From Budorcas taxicolor (Eukaryota > Chordata > Mammalia > Artiodactyla > Bovidae), in the NCBI RefSeq assembly GCF_023091745.1, contig NC_068924.1:69146832-69210831 (forward strand): a stretch of DNA of 64,000 nucleotides. The letters run 5' to 3'. Each line of letters starts with the position of its first letter. Position 1 is the stretch's first letter. A program made the translations under genes and the position numbers. Under the pieces are notes generated by a model, which saw only the letters and a list, made by a program, of their open reading frames with translations, searched no databases and was not told the DNA's origin. Positions 35,171 to 46,130 of this stretch are shown here, piece by piece.

Positions 35171-36793
35171 ACAAATGAGGACTCTGGTATCTAAAATTTA
35201 TACTTCTGATCTGTTGGGAATATGGAGTCAAGATTCAAAAATTTGCAGATAATTTAGCAAAATGCATATATGATCATGTTTTCAGCAGAAACAAATACTG
35301 AAATTCTTATCTGAAGAATTAAATTAGGGGTTAGAAATGTAGTCCATCTTGGTCTCATGAACAATTTGTTGCTAGTCATTGATGGTGAGTTTAGTCAAAA
35401 CCTTCTTTCCAAAGTGTTTCACTGCCAATATTGTGACTATGTTTCTCTCTCAGTTGGGAGGTATATCTCAGTTGATAGGTATATGATTTCTATCTAATCA
35501 TAAATGCTTACTGCACAGGAACTCAGAGTAGTCATCTAGGGAATAACTTACTTCTACCTGAACCTTGTTATGACTGAAGTCCCTGTTTAGTTCTTGTTAA
35601 TAAACACAGCAAATGCTATGAAATTCCCTTTTTCTCCCCCCTCAGTGAACCAGCCCATTTTTGTCATCTTGTGTTTAAAAAAAAAAAAAAAAGTTTGTTT
35701 AATGGCCAGAATTTCATATATCATATCAGTCTCAAAGATTACAGTATATACGTTTTTTTTTTTCCTTTTAACATTAATGTGGATGGATTTGATTCTTTCC
35801 AAGGTTAATTCTTTCTCCTTCACCAGGATTTGAAATGAATCTCTCATGAACTTTTTGGTCCCTTCTAAGACGTCATTTGATGTCATGTCAGAGTGTCACA
35901 CAACTTAAGTACTTGTATTTTAAAATAATCTCACATAATTGACCCCTTAACCCATGGCTCACCATTTCACCTCTTTATTGAGCTCTTTTGGATAAATAAT
36001 GTTCTCAGGTTTTAAGCAAGGTTGTGGTATCTCTGCCTTTAGCTTTAAGGTGGGAAAATGTTACTCATATAGTCTACAAGAATCGCTGAAGCAATTTGGT
36101 TATGTTGAGCTATGTCACCTTGAAATCATTTTTTAGCTCTGATAGAAGTAAATAGTGAATGAAGCTGCTGTTACCCCTTAACTAACTGTGAGCTCCACAT
36201 CTTTCAGTCTGGTGGGTTTTGACTCTTTTGAAGGAGGCTGATATGTTCCAAACAGGCAGCAGCAGCCTGAATTTCAAAGAGCAGCTTTTGATCCCACAAA
36301 ACATTAGTTGAGTATTAACATGCAACAAGTGAGGAGGTGAGTAGGGGAAACAGAAAGTGAATTTATCCTCAAAGAAATAACAAAGAAGAGGAAAGAAACA
36401 GTACTTATAAAGAAGTAGTAGAATTTATTAAATAAACTCACAAATTAAAATTTAAGATAAAATTGTAGCATGCATACCTCCGTCGCCTCCCTCCCACACA
36501 AAGAAATTAACTGTATGTGAAAAGAAGGAAGACCGTTCAGGGAAGTTAGCAGTAGAATTTCTACTTCATTTTGGGTTTAAGGGAAAAACAGGAGTATAAC
36601 ATGAGAGAAAAACAGAAGGAAATTTAGAGCATGATATATACTATGTGAAACACTCAGAAACATGGAAAATGTTGGGACATTATGATGGATTGTATTTTTA
36701 AAGAGGTCCACATAAATTTATTCAGATATACCCTATCCCACACACTCTTGTGATATGACACAGCCATTCCTCTTATTGAGAATTGTGGTTGAT
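35171..36793. other. Unique A+T-rich sequence with poly(A)/poly(T) runs
   Basis: Poly(A) at 35677-35691 and poly(T) at 35752-35762. No repeat family or exon recognised. The 99-codon frame at 35587-35886 has no domain. Confidence 0.5.
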
Positions 36794-37185
36794 GTTCAGT
36801 TCAGTTCAGTTGCTGAGTCGTGTCCAACTCTTTGCAACCCCATGGACTGCAGCATGCCAGGCTTCCCTGTTCATCACCAGCTCCCAGAGTTTACTCAAAC
36901 TCATGTCCATTGAGTCAGTGATGCCATCCAACCATCTCATCCTCTGTGGTCCCCTTCTCTTCCCACCTTCAACCTTTCCCAGCATCAGGGTCTTTTCAAA
37001 TGAATCAGTTCCTCACATCAGGTGGCCAAAGGATTAGAGTTTCAGCTTCAGCATCAATCCTTCCAATGAACATTCAGGACTGATTTCCTTTAGGATGGAC
37101 TGGTTGGATATCCTTGCTGTTCAAGGGACTTTCAAGAGTCTTTTTCAACACCACAGTTCAAAGGCATCAATTCTTCAGCGCTCAG
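36794..37185 (-). mobile_element. BovB 3' end, left half of an interrupted minus-strand copy
   Basis: Starts at 36794 with the reversed ACTGA tail and covers the 3'UTR and C-terminal coding region up to the ...GCGCTCAG edge at 37185. Its missing continuation lies at 38952-39172, on the far side of a plus-strand BovB. It is thus the outer, older member of a nest. Confidence 0.92.
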
Positions 37186-38951
37186 TGATCAATGCAAAGA
37201 AATAGAGGAAAACAACACAATGGGAAAGACTAGGGATCTCTTCAAGAAAATTAGAGATACCAAGGGAACATTTCATACAAAGATGGGCTTGATAAAGGAC
37301 AGAAATGGTCTGGACCTAACAGAAGCAGAAGATATTAAGAAGAGGTGGCAAGAAACAATGGAAGAACTGTACAAAAAAGATCTTCACAACCCAGATAATC
37401 ATGATGATGTGATCACTAATCTAGAGCCAGACATCTTGGAATGTGAAGTCAAGTGGGCCTTAGAAAGCATCACTACAAACAAAGCTAGTGGAGGTGATGG
37501 AATTCCAGTTGAGCTATTTCAAATCCTGAAAAATGATGCTGTGAAAGTGCTGCACTCAATATGCCAGCGAATTTGGAAAACTCAGCAGTGGCCACAGGAC
37601 TGGAAAAGGTCAGTTTTCATTCCAATCCCAAAGAAAGGCGCAAAAGAATGCTCAAACTACTGCACAATTGCACTCATCTCACATGCTAGTAAAGTAATGC
37701 TCAAAATTCTCCAAGCCAGACTTGAGCAATACGTGAACCATGAACTCCCTGATGTTCAAGCTGGTTTTAGAAAAGGCAGAGGAACCAGAGATCAAATTGC
37801 CAACATCCGCTGGATCACGGAAAAAGCAAGAGAGTTCCAGAAAAACATCTATTTCTGCTTTATTGACTATGCCAAAGCCTTTGACTGTGTGGATCACAAT
37901 AAACTGTGGAAAATTCTGAAAGAGATGGGAATACCAGACCGCCTGACCTGCCTCTTGAGAAATCTATATGCAGGTCAGGAAGCAACAGTTAGAACTGGAC
38001 ATGGAACACAGACTGGTTCCAAATAGGAAAAGGAGTACGTCAAGGCTGTATATTGTCACCCTGTTTATTTAACTTATATGCAGAGTACATCATGAGAAAC
38101 GCTGGACTGGAAGAAACACAAGCTGGAATCAAGATTGCTGGGAGAAATATCAATAATCTCAGATATGCAGATGACACCACCCTTCTGGCAGAAAGTGAAG
38201 AGGCGCTAAAAAGCCTCTTGATGAAAGTAAAAGAGGAGAGTGAAAAAGTTGGCTTAAAGCTCAACATTCAGAAAACGAAGATCATGGAATCTGGTCCCAT
38301 CACTTCATGGGAAATAGATGGGGAAACAGTAAAAACAATGTCAGACTTTATTTTGGGGGGGCTCCAAAATCACTGCAGATGGTGACTGCAGTCATGAAAT
38401 TAAAAGACGCTTACTCCTTGGAAGAAAAATTATGACCAACCTAGATAGTATATTCAAAAACAGAGACATTACTTTGCCGACTAAGGTCCGTCTAGTCAAG
38501 GCTATGGTTTTTCCTGTGGTCATGTATGGATGTGAGATTTGGACTGTGAAGAAGGCTGAGCGCCAAAGAATTGGTGCTTTTGAACTGTGGTGTTGGAGAA
38601 GACTCTTGAGAGTCCCTTGGACTGCAAGGAGATCCAACCAGTCCATTCTGAAGGAGATCCACCCTGGGATTTCTTTGGAGGGAATGATGCTAAAGCTGAA
38701 GCTCCAGTACTTTGGCCACCTCATGTGAAGAGTTGACTCATTGGAAAAGACTCTGATGCTGGGAGAGATTGGGGGCAGGAGGAGAAGGGGACGACCCAGG
38801 ATGAGATGGGTGGATGGCATCACGGACTCGATAGACATGAGTCTGAGTGAACTCCGGGAGATGGTGATGGACAGGGAGGCCTTGCGTGCTGCGATTCATG
38901 GGGTCACAAAGAGTCAGACACGACTGAATGACTGAACTGAACTGAACTGAA
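37186..38951 (+). mobile_element. BovB with most of the reverse transcriptase, nested in another BovB
   Basis: The longest BovB in the window (1.77 kb). The first open frame, 37220-38026 (268 codons), covers the linker and the first half of the reverse transcriptase: GGDGIPVELF at 91-100, FIPIPKK at 133-139, AGFRKGRGTRDQI at 181-193 and motif A FIDYAKAFD at 214-222. A deletion near 38007 shifts the frame. The second frame, 38053-38385, carries SPCLFN and the catalytic YADD (from 38164). An extra G near 38354 shifts it again, and the C-terminal part is open at 38432-38728. The endonuclease is absent. It ends in the ACTGA repeat at about 38951. Its insertion split a minus-strand BovB; only about 3 bp (CAG) are shared at the two junctions. 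Confidence 0.95.
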
Positions 38952-39172
38952 CAGCTTTCTTTATAGTCCAATTTTCACATCCATACATGACCACTGGAAA
39001 AACCATAGCTTTGACTCGATGGACCTTTGTTGGCAAAGTACTGTCTCTGTCTTTTAATATGATGTCTAGGTTAGTCATAATTTTTCTTCCAAGGAGCAAG
39101 CATCTTTTAATTTCATGGCTACAGCCACCATCTGCAGTGATTTTGGAGACCCCAAAATAAAGTCTGTCACTG
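38952..39172 (-). mobile_element. BovB, right half of the interrupted minus-strand copy
   Basis: Continues the element at 36794-37185: read on the minus strand, it supplies the coding part just upstream (from the tract near KITADG-like sequence to FPVVMYGCENWTIKKA). It ends at 39172, where LTR sequence starts. Confidence 0.92.
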
Positions 39173-40682
39173 TGGATTGGTTAGAAATTATATTGGTGAA
39201 GGGTTTTTCATTTGTTGTGCCAGTAATTACTGCTAATTCCCTGCCCTGGGTGTGACAAGGGTGTCTCAGGTCAAACCTCTCTGCTGGCAAGCTAGCTTGT
39301 GTGACAGGATTATCCATACTCCTGCCACTACACACATGATTGTTTACTACCTCTCAACCATAAACAGCACAGAGAGTTTTGGAGTATTTTGAGAGTCTTA
39401 ATTAGCATAGGGCTTTTCTCATTGTTGAGTCAATGATTGCCACCAGGCCTCCATATCCTTAGGCACCTGGGAATATATTAATCACTGTATTTGGACTATA
39501 GAAAAGGAAATATAGTAGTTTTTAAGTTTAGCAATACTAGACTTTTTGAGTTAATGAATTTTCTCTTTTGTAATAGATCACTGTACTTTGTTATAAATCA
39601 CTGTGTCCTTGCTATGTAAAAATGTAACTTTATCACTATCTTAAGACTAAATAGATCTGAAGGGAAACATTGGTGAAAGTGTTTTCATTTGTTGGGCTGA
39701 TGTTTGCTGCTAAATCTCCATATTCCCTGATCTTATAATGTAATATAACTAGCATATAGGAGAAATAAGTATTAACCTTTAAGATTAATCATGTTAACCT
39801 TGGGTTAAATAAATTCCTTTCTTAGTTGTAACTCACTACACCCTCACCCTATAGGAATGCAACTTTATTTGGAGGGTGGTGCCTGGTTTAGGAAAAAACA
39901 CCCTTGGAAAAAATAAGGTTTTTGGTTATCAGAAAGAAAGGCTCATAAATGTCAGCAGGCCTCATGGCAAGAAGATAATGTAAAACCCCTAAGACCTTTT
40001 TTTGTGTAAAGCACCTGATTTTGATAAAGGTCAGGACTGCTGACCCCCGCATGACTCTGTATTCATCCCTATGTGTTACAAAAGGTATATAAGCAAACCT
40101 CAAAATAAAGAAATCAGATCAGTTTCGGAAAGACTGATTCCGCCATGTCGTTCTTTCTTGCTCCCCGTTTTTCTGGCTGAATTCCCATCTGGAGCATGGG
40201 TGCTCGCCATGTCTACTTACTTGTCCTGGCTTTCAAGCCCATGTGAGAAGGAGCCCAAGGAGGGGCACCTTCCAATATTCAAGTGGCACCGGTGGCCTAA
40301 CGTAGATGGTGCAAATTCCTTGTCTTGGAATTTTAGTGGTATCCCATGTAAACCAAGTTATTCAGCCTGTTTTTCTCTCCTACTATTTTCTGGCCGAATT
40401 CCCATCTGGTACATGGGTACCCACCAAGCCTGCTAATTTTGCCTGGGTTCTAAGATCGGACCAGGGGGCCTCAGTGCCTCCTCTCCTTCAGGAGAACGGG
40501 AAGACGCCTGCGGCCTACGTAGGTGGTGATTGGTATTCCATGTAAACCAAGTTATTCAGCCTCTTTTTCCCTGCTAATTTTCTAATCCCTCTCTATCTGT
40601 AATTAGATAAGTTATTTCCAAGGACGCCGACTCCATCCCCACCTTCGAATCACCCTGGATCCACCGGGGCTGGACCCCAGCA
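39173..40682 (+). mobile_element. 5'-truncated ERV LTR (class II-like), with duplicated 3' region
   Basis: Same family as the complete LTR at 60264-61587. Shared landmarks include ctaatataactagcatata-type U3 text, aggtcaggactgctgaccc, a TATA box (tatataag, 40086-40093), AATAAAG (40104-40110) and the end ccaccggggctggacccc. The first part of U3 is missing. The end reads CCCCAGCA where the other copy has CCCCGGCA. About 200 bp of R/U5 is duplicated in tandem: gaattcccatctgg at 40179 and 40396, catgtaaaccaagt at 40345 and 40539. No retroviral genes flank it. Confidence 0.85.
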
Positions 40683-41351
40683 CAGTCAAATCTGAGAATC
40701 ATGAAAAAGAAAAATAACAATTGCTCTTGCTTTAAGATATTAAATTCTGTATTGACTCACAAAATAGGAACAGCTAAGTAAATAGATTTTGTGAACCCTG
40801 GGAGGATTTTTTTTTTTAATGCCATGGTTTCCTTTGGAAATCTGATGACCCCATCTCAGATTACTGTTTTTAAATGAAAAAAAAAAAAAAAATACATAGC
40901 ATTACAGAGCAGAAATAATTGCTATATTTTTATCAATATGCTAAAAATTTTAATGTAAGATATGTGCACCTTTATTAATTAAGTTACAATACCTAGTGGT
41001 AGTTCTAACTATAATAATTTCAAAGTAGTGATGAATATGAATGACATTTTGTGGTATCTGACAAAACTCTAATATGATATGAAAACTAATATATTTTTAT
41101 GAAAAAACAATGCAACTATGGTTTGTTGCCTGCATTCACAGTTGACATAAGTGATAATTTCTCTTGGATACTAAAGGAAATATATGTCTGTATACATATT
41201 TGTATATATATATTATTTTTTGCTATCTGGAGAATGAGTATTCCTGAATGCTACCACAAGTAGAGTATGAAGGATATCAGTAAGAAGTAAGATAATGGGT
41301 GGTCCTTGCAAAAGGGCCACAAAATAAGCAACATTCTTGCATTCTGAAAGC
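40683..41351. other. Unique A+T-rich sequence, nothing recognised
   Basis: Contains a poly(A) run (40878-40892) and a short TA run near 41200. No repeat family or exon seen. Confidence 0.5.
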
Positions 41352-41362
41352 CTGAGTTCATG

Positions 41363-41643
41363 CTGCTGCTTCTGCTGCTACTAAGTTGCTTCAGTCGTGT
41401 CCGACTCTGTGCGACCCCATAGATGTCAGCCCACCAGGCTCCCCCATCTCTGGGATTCTCCAGGCAAGAACACTGGAGGGGGTTGCTGTTTCCTTCTCCA
41501 ATGCATGAAAGTGAAAAGTGAAAATGAAGTCGCTCAGTCGTGTCTGACTCTGAGCGACCCCATGGACTGCAGCCTACTAGGCTCCTCCACCCATGGGATT
41601 TTCCAGGCAAGAGTACTGGAGTGGGGTGCCATTGCCTTCTCCA
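41363..41643 (-). mobile_element. Full-length BOV-A2 SINE
   Basis: A complete minus-strand dimer: GCT-triplet tail at the left, linker catgaaagtgaaaagtga in the middle, and ttgccttctcca at the right end. CTGAGTTCATG flanks it exactly (41352-41362 and 41644-41654). Confidence 0.95.
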
Positions 41644-41845
41644 CTGAGTTCATGAACTTACTCCAGTTACCCAGAATATGAAAAACCATACCTTTCTTTT
41701 GAGATGCAGTCTTCCTATGAGCAACTTTCATTTCTCTCATTGTCTGTAAGTATTGTAACCCCTTGATACAAAGAGTCTTATTCAGTGAATATCACATCAC
41801 ATGGTTTGATAGAACTCAGAATAAAATACTATCTCAGTGCTTTAG

Positions 41846-42118
41846 AGAGGGAGAGAGTGGGATGATTTGGGAGAATGGCATTGAAACATGTATACTATCA
41901 TGTAAGAAAGAAATCCCCAGTCTATATCCGATGCAGGATACAGGATGCTTGGGGCTGGTGCACAGGGATGACCCAGAGAGATGTTATGGGGAGGGAGGTG
42001 GGAGGGGGGTTCATATTTGGGAACGCATGTACACCCATGGTGTATTCATGTCAATGTATGGCAAAACCAATACAGTATTGTAAAGTAAAATAAAGTAAAA
42101 ATAAAAATTAAAAAAATA
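41846..42118 (+). mobile_element. Ruminant L1 3'UTR, strongly 5'-truncated
   Basis: About 270 bp of 3'UTR (ggatgatttgggagaatggc, ggagggaggtgggagggg, ggcaaaaccaatacagtat) ending in an A-rich tail. The same 3'UTR closes the elements at 5106 and 20820. No coding sequence remains; the 106-codon frame here is 3'UTR. I could not find a clear target-site duplication. Confidence 0.92.
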
Positions 42119-42232
42119 TATTTACAGAGCTCTTATAAATGTAAGGAAGTATTGTCCCTTCTCTGATTTTATTATCTTACTACATTCACTCCAAAAGAAT
42201 ATATATTTTTTGTTCATTACTGTATATCCTAT

Positions 42233-42450
42233 GGGCTTTCCAGGTGGCGCTAGTGGTAAAGAACCTGCCTGCAATGCTGGGGCTGCAGGAGACATGGGTT
42301 CAGTCTCTGGGTCAGGAAGGCCCCCTGGTGGAGGGCATGGCCACCCCCTCCAGTCAAGAATCCCATGGAGAGAGGCGTTTGGCAGGCTGAAGTCCATGGT
42401 GTCACACGAGCTGGACACAACTGAAGCGACTAAGCGGTAGCCACAGCAGC
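42233..42450 (+). mobile_element. Bov-tA3-type SINE
   Basis: Head with the ggtggcgctagtggtaaag variant, a small internal insertion (ggctgcaggagacatgg), then tail ending cgactaagcggtagccac. Confidence 0.9.
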
Positions 42451-43019
42451 ACATTCTCTATATAACTACAGTTTTGGACACATGTCTCATTCATTGCTGA
42501 GGCCACCGACAACTTACACACAAATACTTTTTCTTTGCAAGTTATTTAAAGGCAAGATATATTGGCTTTTGATGCTTTGAGTCAGAGCAATAAAAACCAA
42601 GAATTGGCACATGTCCTTCCTTCCCAAGAGACAGATGTGGGTTGTTATTTACTGTCCCTGTGAGTTATGCGATTGAAGCCATTTCCAGCCTAAACCGTTT
42701 ATTCTCATTTTATGTGACCTTCTATGTAATTACTTTTATATTTGAGGTGTATTTATTTTGTATGTTTAATGGTAGTTGGAGTCTTCTTACTGGGCAAGAA
42801 CCTTAGGAACAAAAAGTTCTCGAAATTATTTGTATTTTAGATGCTAGTTTGAGCACCTTTGTGGGGTTTCAGCAAGGCTTGCTGTCCCTATAAAGGAGGA
42901 CATCTTAAGATGAAATGTCACTACCTAAATGTCCATATTTTAATAAACCTGCCGCTTGGCACCAAAATGTAAATACTGGAAATTAAAATGGCATATATTT
43001 AAAAATGGCATTATGATTC

Positions 43020-43262
43020 TACTTCTAGTCTTAGGTCCTCCATTTTCACTCTATACTGGGGGTCCACAGATGTTTTCTGTAAAAAGCTGGACAGTACATA
43101 TTTTCAGCTTTGCAGATCATATGAGCTCTATCACAACCATTCAACTATATTGTTGAAAAGTAGTAAACATCAGGAATGACTGTGTTTCAACAAAATTTTA
43201 TTTACAAAAATAGGCCACATGTTGGATTTGACTAGAACAGGCTTTGATTTACTGCTGTGTAC
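43020..43262. mobile_element. hAT-type MITE fossil
   Basis: gttttctgtaaaaagctgga, ttttcagctttgcagatcat and caaaattttatttacaaaaa match a widespread mammalian non-autonomous hAT element whose exact name I cannot fix. Non-coding. Confidence 0.5.
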
Positions 43263-43343
43263 AATTTCATGAATGATAGTTTTTAAATCAAGATTTACTT
43301 AAGTTATTTTATTGCCCAAGCCCTTTATTAACTCCTTATGGGC

Positions 43344-43347
<4 letters not shown>

Positions 43348-43395
<48 letters not shown>

Positions 43396-43402
43396 CGCGC
43401 GC
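43348..43402. repeat. (TG)n(CG)n microsatellite
   Basis: About 20 TG units followed by about 8 CG units, a fully alternating purine-pyrimidine tract of about 55 bp. It causes the CVCVCV reading frames at 43312-43761. Confidence 0.97.
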
Positions 43403-43600
43403 ATACAAAGTTGCTTTATTCATGTTCGACTCTTTGCAACCCTATGGACTCTATCCCGCCAGGCTCCTCTGCCCATGGGATTCTCCAGACAAGAATATTG
43501 GAGTGGGTTGCCAGTTCCTCCGCTAGGGGATCTTCCCAACCCAGATATAGAACCGAAGTCTCTCATGTCTTATTTACCACAAGCACCACATGGGAAGCCC
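43350..43600 (-). mobile_element. Bov-tA3 SINE whose tail expanded into a microsatellite
   Basis: The SINE body on the minus strand spans 43403-43600, with the head ending gggaagccc. The dinucleotide run directly to its left occupies the place of the normal GCAC-type tail. Direct repeats atgggcatactg (43338-43349) and atggacatgctg (43601-43612), matching at 10 of 12, enclose both, so the run lies inside the insertion. Confidence 0.8.
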
Positions 43601-44274
43601 ATGGACATGCTGACCAAATACTAAATTGCCCAAACTGCAACACTCTTCAGAATGAGAAAGAAGTGCTATTGATAATTGTACCAAGATGGCAAGTATCAAT
43701 TATAACAGATCCTGGCAAACCGGGACATATGATCACACAGCCTATGCCCTATAGGGTATAAAAAACCCAAGTACCTCAGCGTAGAATTCAAGACCTTTCC
43801 ATTGTGACATTGCTCTGTCTTTCCAGCCTTGTATCCTTCAATGCTTTCCATCTTCCTGACCATTTTTGTATCTTTATTCATGATATTCTCTCTCTTTTTG
43901 GAAACTCCTCCTTTCTTTTCTCAGCTTAGTGCTGTCCTCCTTATCTAAGACTTTTCAGATGCCATCTTCCCTGTGAAATGCATCCCAATGTTCCACACTC
44001 TGTCCTTGCTTATACAATTTACCATTTACTGCATTTCAGTATGGTAAGTGCCTTACATACAAACCTTCAAGTTGTGAACACTCAAATGTGTGAATGTGCA
44101 TACCACAAAGGTCAGGGATGAATGCAATTGCAGCTAGCCCTTCATTTACTATTGCTGACCATTCTTTACCTCTGTTATCTCCCAGCTCCTCTCCCCGCTC
44201 CAGTCAGTAATTCTTCTTTTCCTGTTCATTCAATGCCAACCTCTGTATGCCAGTTGTTATACTGTACCACTATA

Positions 44275-44353
44275 GGGACAGAGGAACCTGGTGGGCTGCT
44301 GTCTATGGGTTCACACAGAGTCGGACACGACTGAAGTGACTTAGCAGCAGCAG
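44275..44353 (+). mobile_element. BOV-A2 3' fragment
   Basis: The last ~80 bp of BOV-A2, ending with the AGC-repeat tail. A 7-bp direct repeat CACTATA flanks it (44268-44274 and 44354-44360), consistent with a 5'-truncated insertion. Confidence 0.82.
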
Positions 44354-44420
44354 CACTATAAGAATAAAAATGTTTTATGCTTTGTGTTTGCTTGTTTTGC
44401 ATGTATTATGTCACTAAGTT

Positions 44421-46130
44421 ATCAATTCAATCATTGAGTCATGTCTGCCTCTTTGCAACCTCATGGACTGCAGCAAGCCAGGCTTCCCTGTCCATCACCA
44501 ACTCCCAGAGCTTGCTCAAACTCATGTCCATCAAGTTGATAATGCCATCCAGCCATCCATCCTCTGTCGTCCCCTTCTCCTCCTGCCTTCTATCTTTTCC
44601 AGCATCAGGGTCTTTTCAAATGAATCAGTTCTTCATATCAGGTGGCCAAAGCTTTGAAGTTTCAGCATCAGTCCTTCCAATGAATATTCAGGACTGATCT
44701 CCTTTACGATGGACTGGTTTGATCTCCTTGCAGTCCAAAGGACTCTCAAGAGTCTTCTCCAAAACCAGTTTGAAAGCATCAATTCTTCAACAGTCTGCTT
44801 TCTTTATGATTAAACTTTCACATCCATACATAACTACTGGAAAAACCATAGCTTTGACTATATGAACCTTTGCCAGAAAAGTAATGTCTCTGCTTTTTAA
44901 TATGCTGTCTAGGGTAGTCATAGCTTTTCTTCCAAGGAGCAAGTGTTTTGTGAGTGTTTTTTTTTTTTTTTTTTTTTAACTTCATGGCTGTAGTCACCCT
45001 CTGCAATGATTCTGGAGCCCAAGAAAATAAAGTCTATCACTGTTTCCATTGTTCCCCCATCTATTTGCCATGAAGTGATGGAATCACATGCCATGATCTT
45101 AGTTTTTTTAATGTTGATTTAAGCCAGCTTTTTCACTCTCCTCTTTCACTTTCATCAAGAGGCTCTTTAGTTCCTCTTCTCTTTCTCCCATAAGGGCAGT
45201 GTCATCTGCATATCTGAGGTAACTGATATTTCTCCTGGCAATCTTGATTTCAGCTTGTGCTTCATCCAGTCCATTATTTCGCATGACGTACTCTGCATAT
45301 AAGTTAAATAAGCAGGATTACAGTATACGGCTGTGACCTATTCCTTTCCCAATTTGGAAACAATCTGTTTTTCTATGCCTGGTGCTAACTATTGTTTCTT
45401 AACCCGCATACAGGTTTAGCAGGAAGCAGATAAGGTGGTCTGGTATTCCCAAGTCTATAAGAATTTTCCACAGTTTGTTGTGATCCACACAGTCAAAGGC
45501 TTGGCATAGTCGATGAAGCAGAAGTAGATGTCTTTCTAAAATTCTCTATGATAAAACACATGTTGGCAATTTTATCTCTGGTTCCTTTGCCTTTTCTAAA
45601 TCCAGCTCAAACATCTGAAAGTTCTCAGTTCATGTACTGTTGAAGCCTAGCTTGGAGAATTTTGAGCATTACTTTGCTGGCATGTAAGATGAGTGCAATC
45701 CTGTGGTAGTCTGAACATTCTTTGGCATTGGCTTTCTTTGGGATTGGAATGAAACCTGACCTTTTCCAGTTCTGTGGCCACTGCTGAGTTTTCCAAATTT
45801 GCTGACATATTGAGTGCAGCACTTTCACAGCATCATCTTTCAGGATTTCAAATAGCTCAACTGGAATTCCATCACCTCCACTAGCTTGGTTCGTAGGGAT
45901 GCTTCCTAAGGCCCACTTGACTTTGCACTCCAGAATGTCTGGCTCTAGGTGAGTGATCACACCATCATGATTATCTGGGTCATTAAGATATTTTTTGTAT
46001 AGTTCTGTGTATTCTTGCCACCACTTCTTCATATCTTCTGCTTCTGTTAGGTCCATACAATTTCTGTCCTTTATCATGCCCATCGCTGCATGAAACGTTC
46101 CCTTGGTATCTCTAATTTTCTTGAAGAGAT
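44421..46130 (-). mobile_element. BovB, 1.7 kb, reverse transcriptase region, degenerate
   Basis: Minus-strand BovB from the tail (44421) to the start of the reverse-transcriptase region (46130). The clearest frame is 45625-46083 (152 codons): linker, GGDGIPVELFEIL and FIPIPKK. Downstream it is broken by stops and frameshifts, and the YADD region (about 45200-45220) is no longer clean. A run of 21 T (44957-44977) has expanded in the coding part. More diverged than the nested copy at 37186. No endonuclease. Confidence 0.94.

Noticed and set aside
37220..38026. 268-codon open frame, the longest in the window, as a host gene
   Set aside because: It is the reverse-transcriptase region of a BovB copy, frameshifted on both sides and without an endonuclease.
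43312..43761. 149-codon frame with a Cys/Val-rich repeat as a novel protein
   Set aside because: The repeat is a translated TG/CG microsatellite, and the remainder is SINE sequence.
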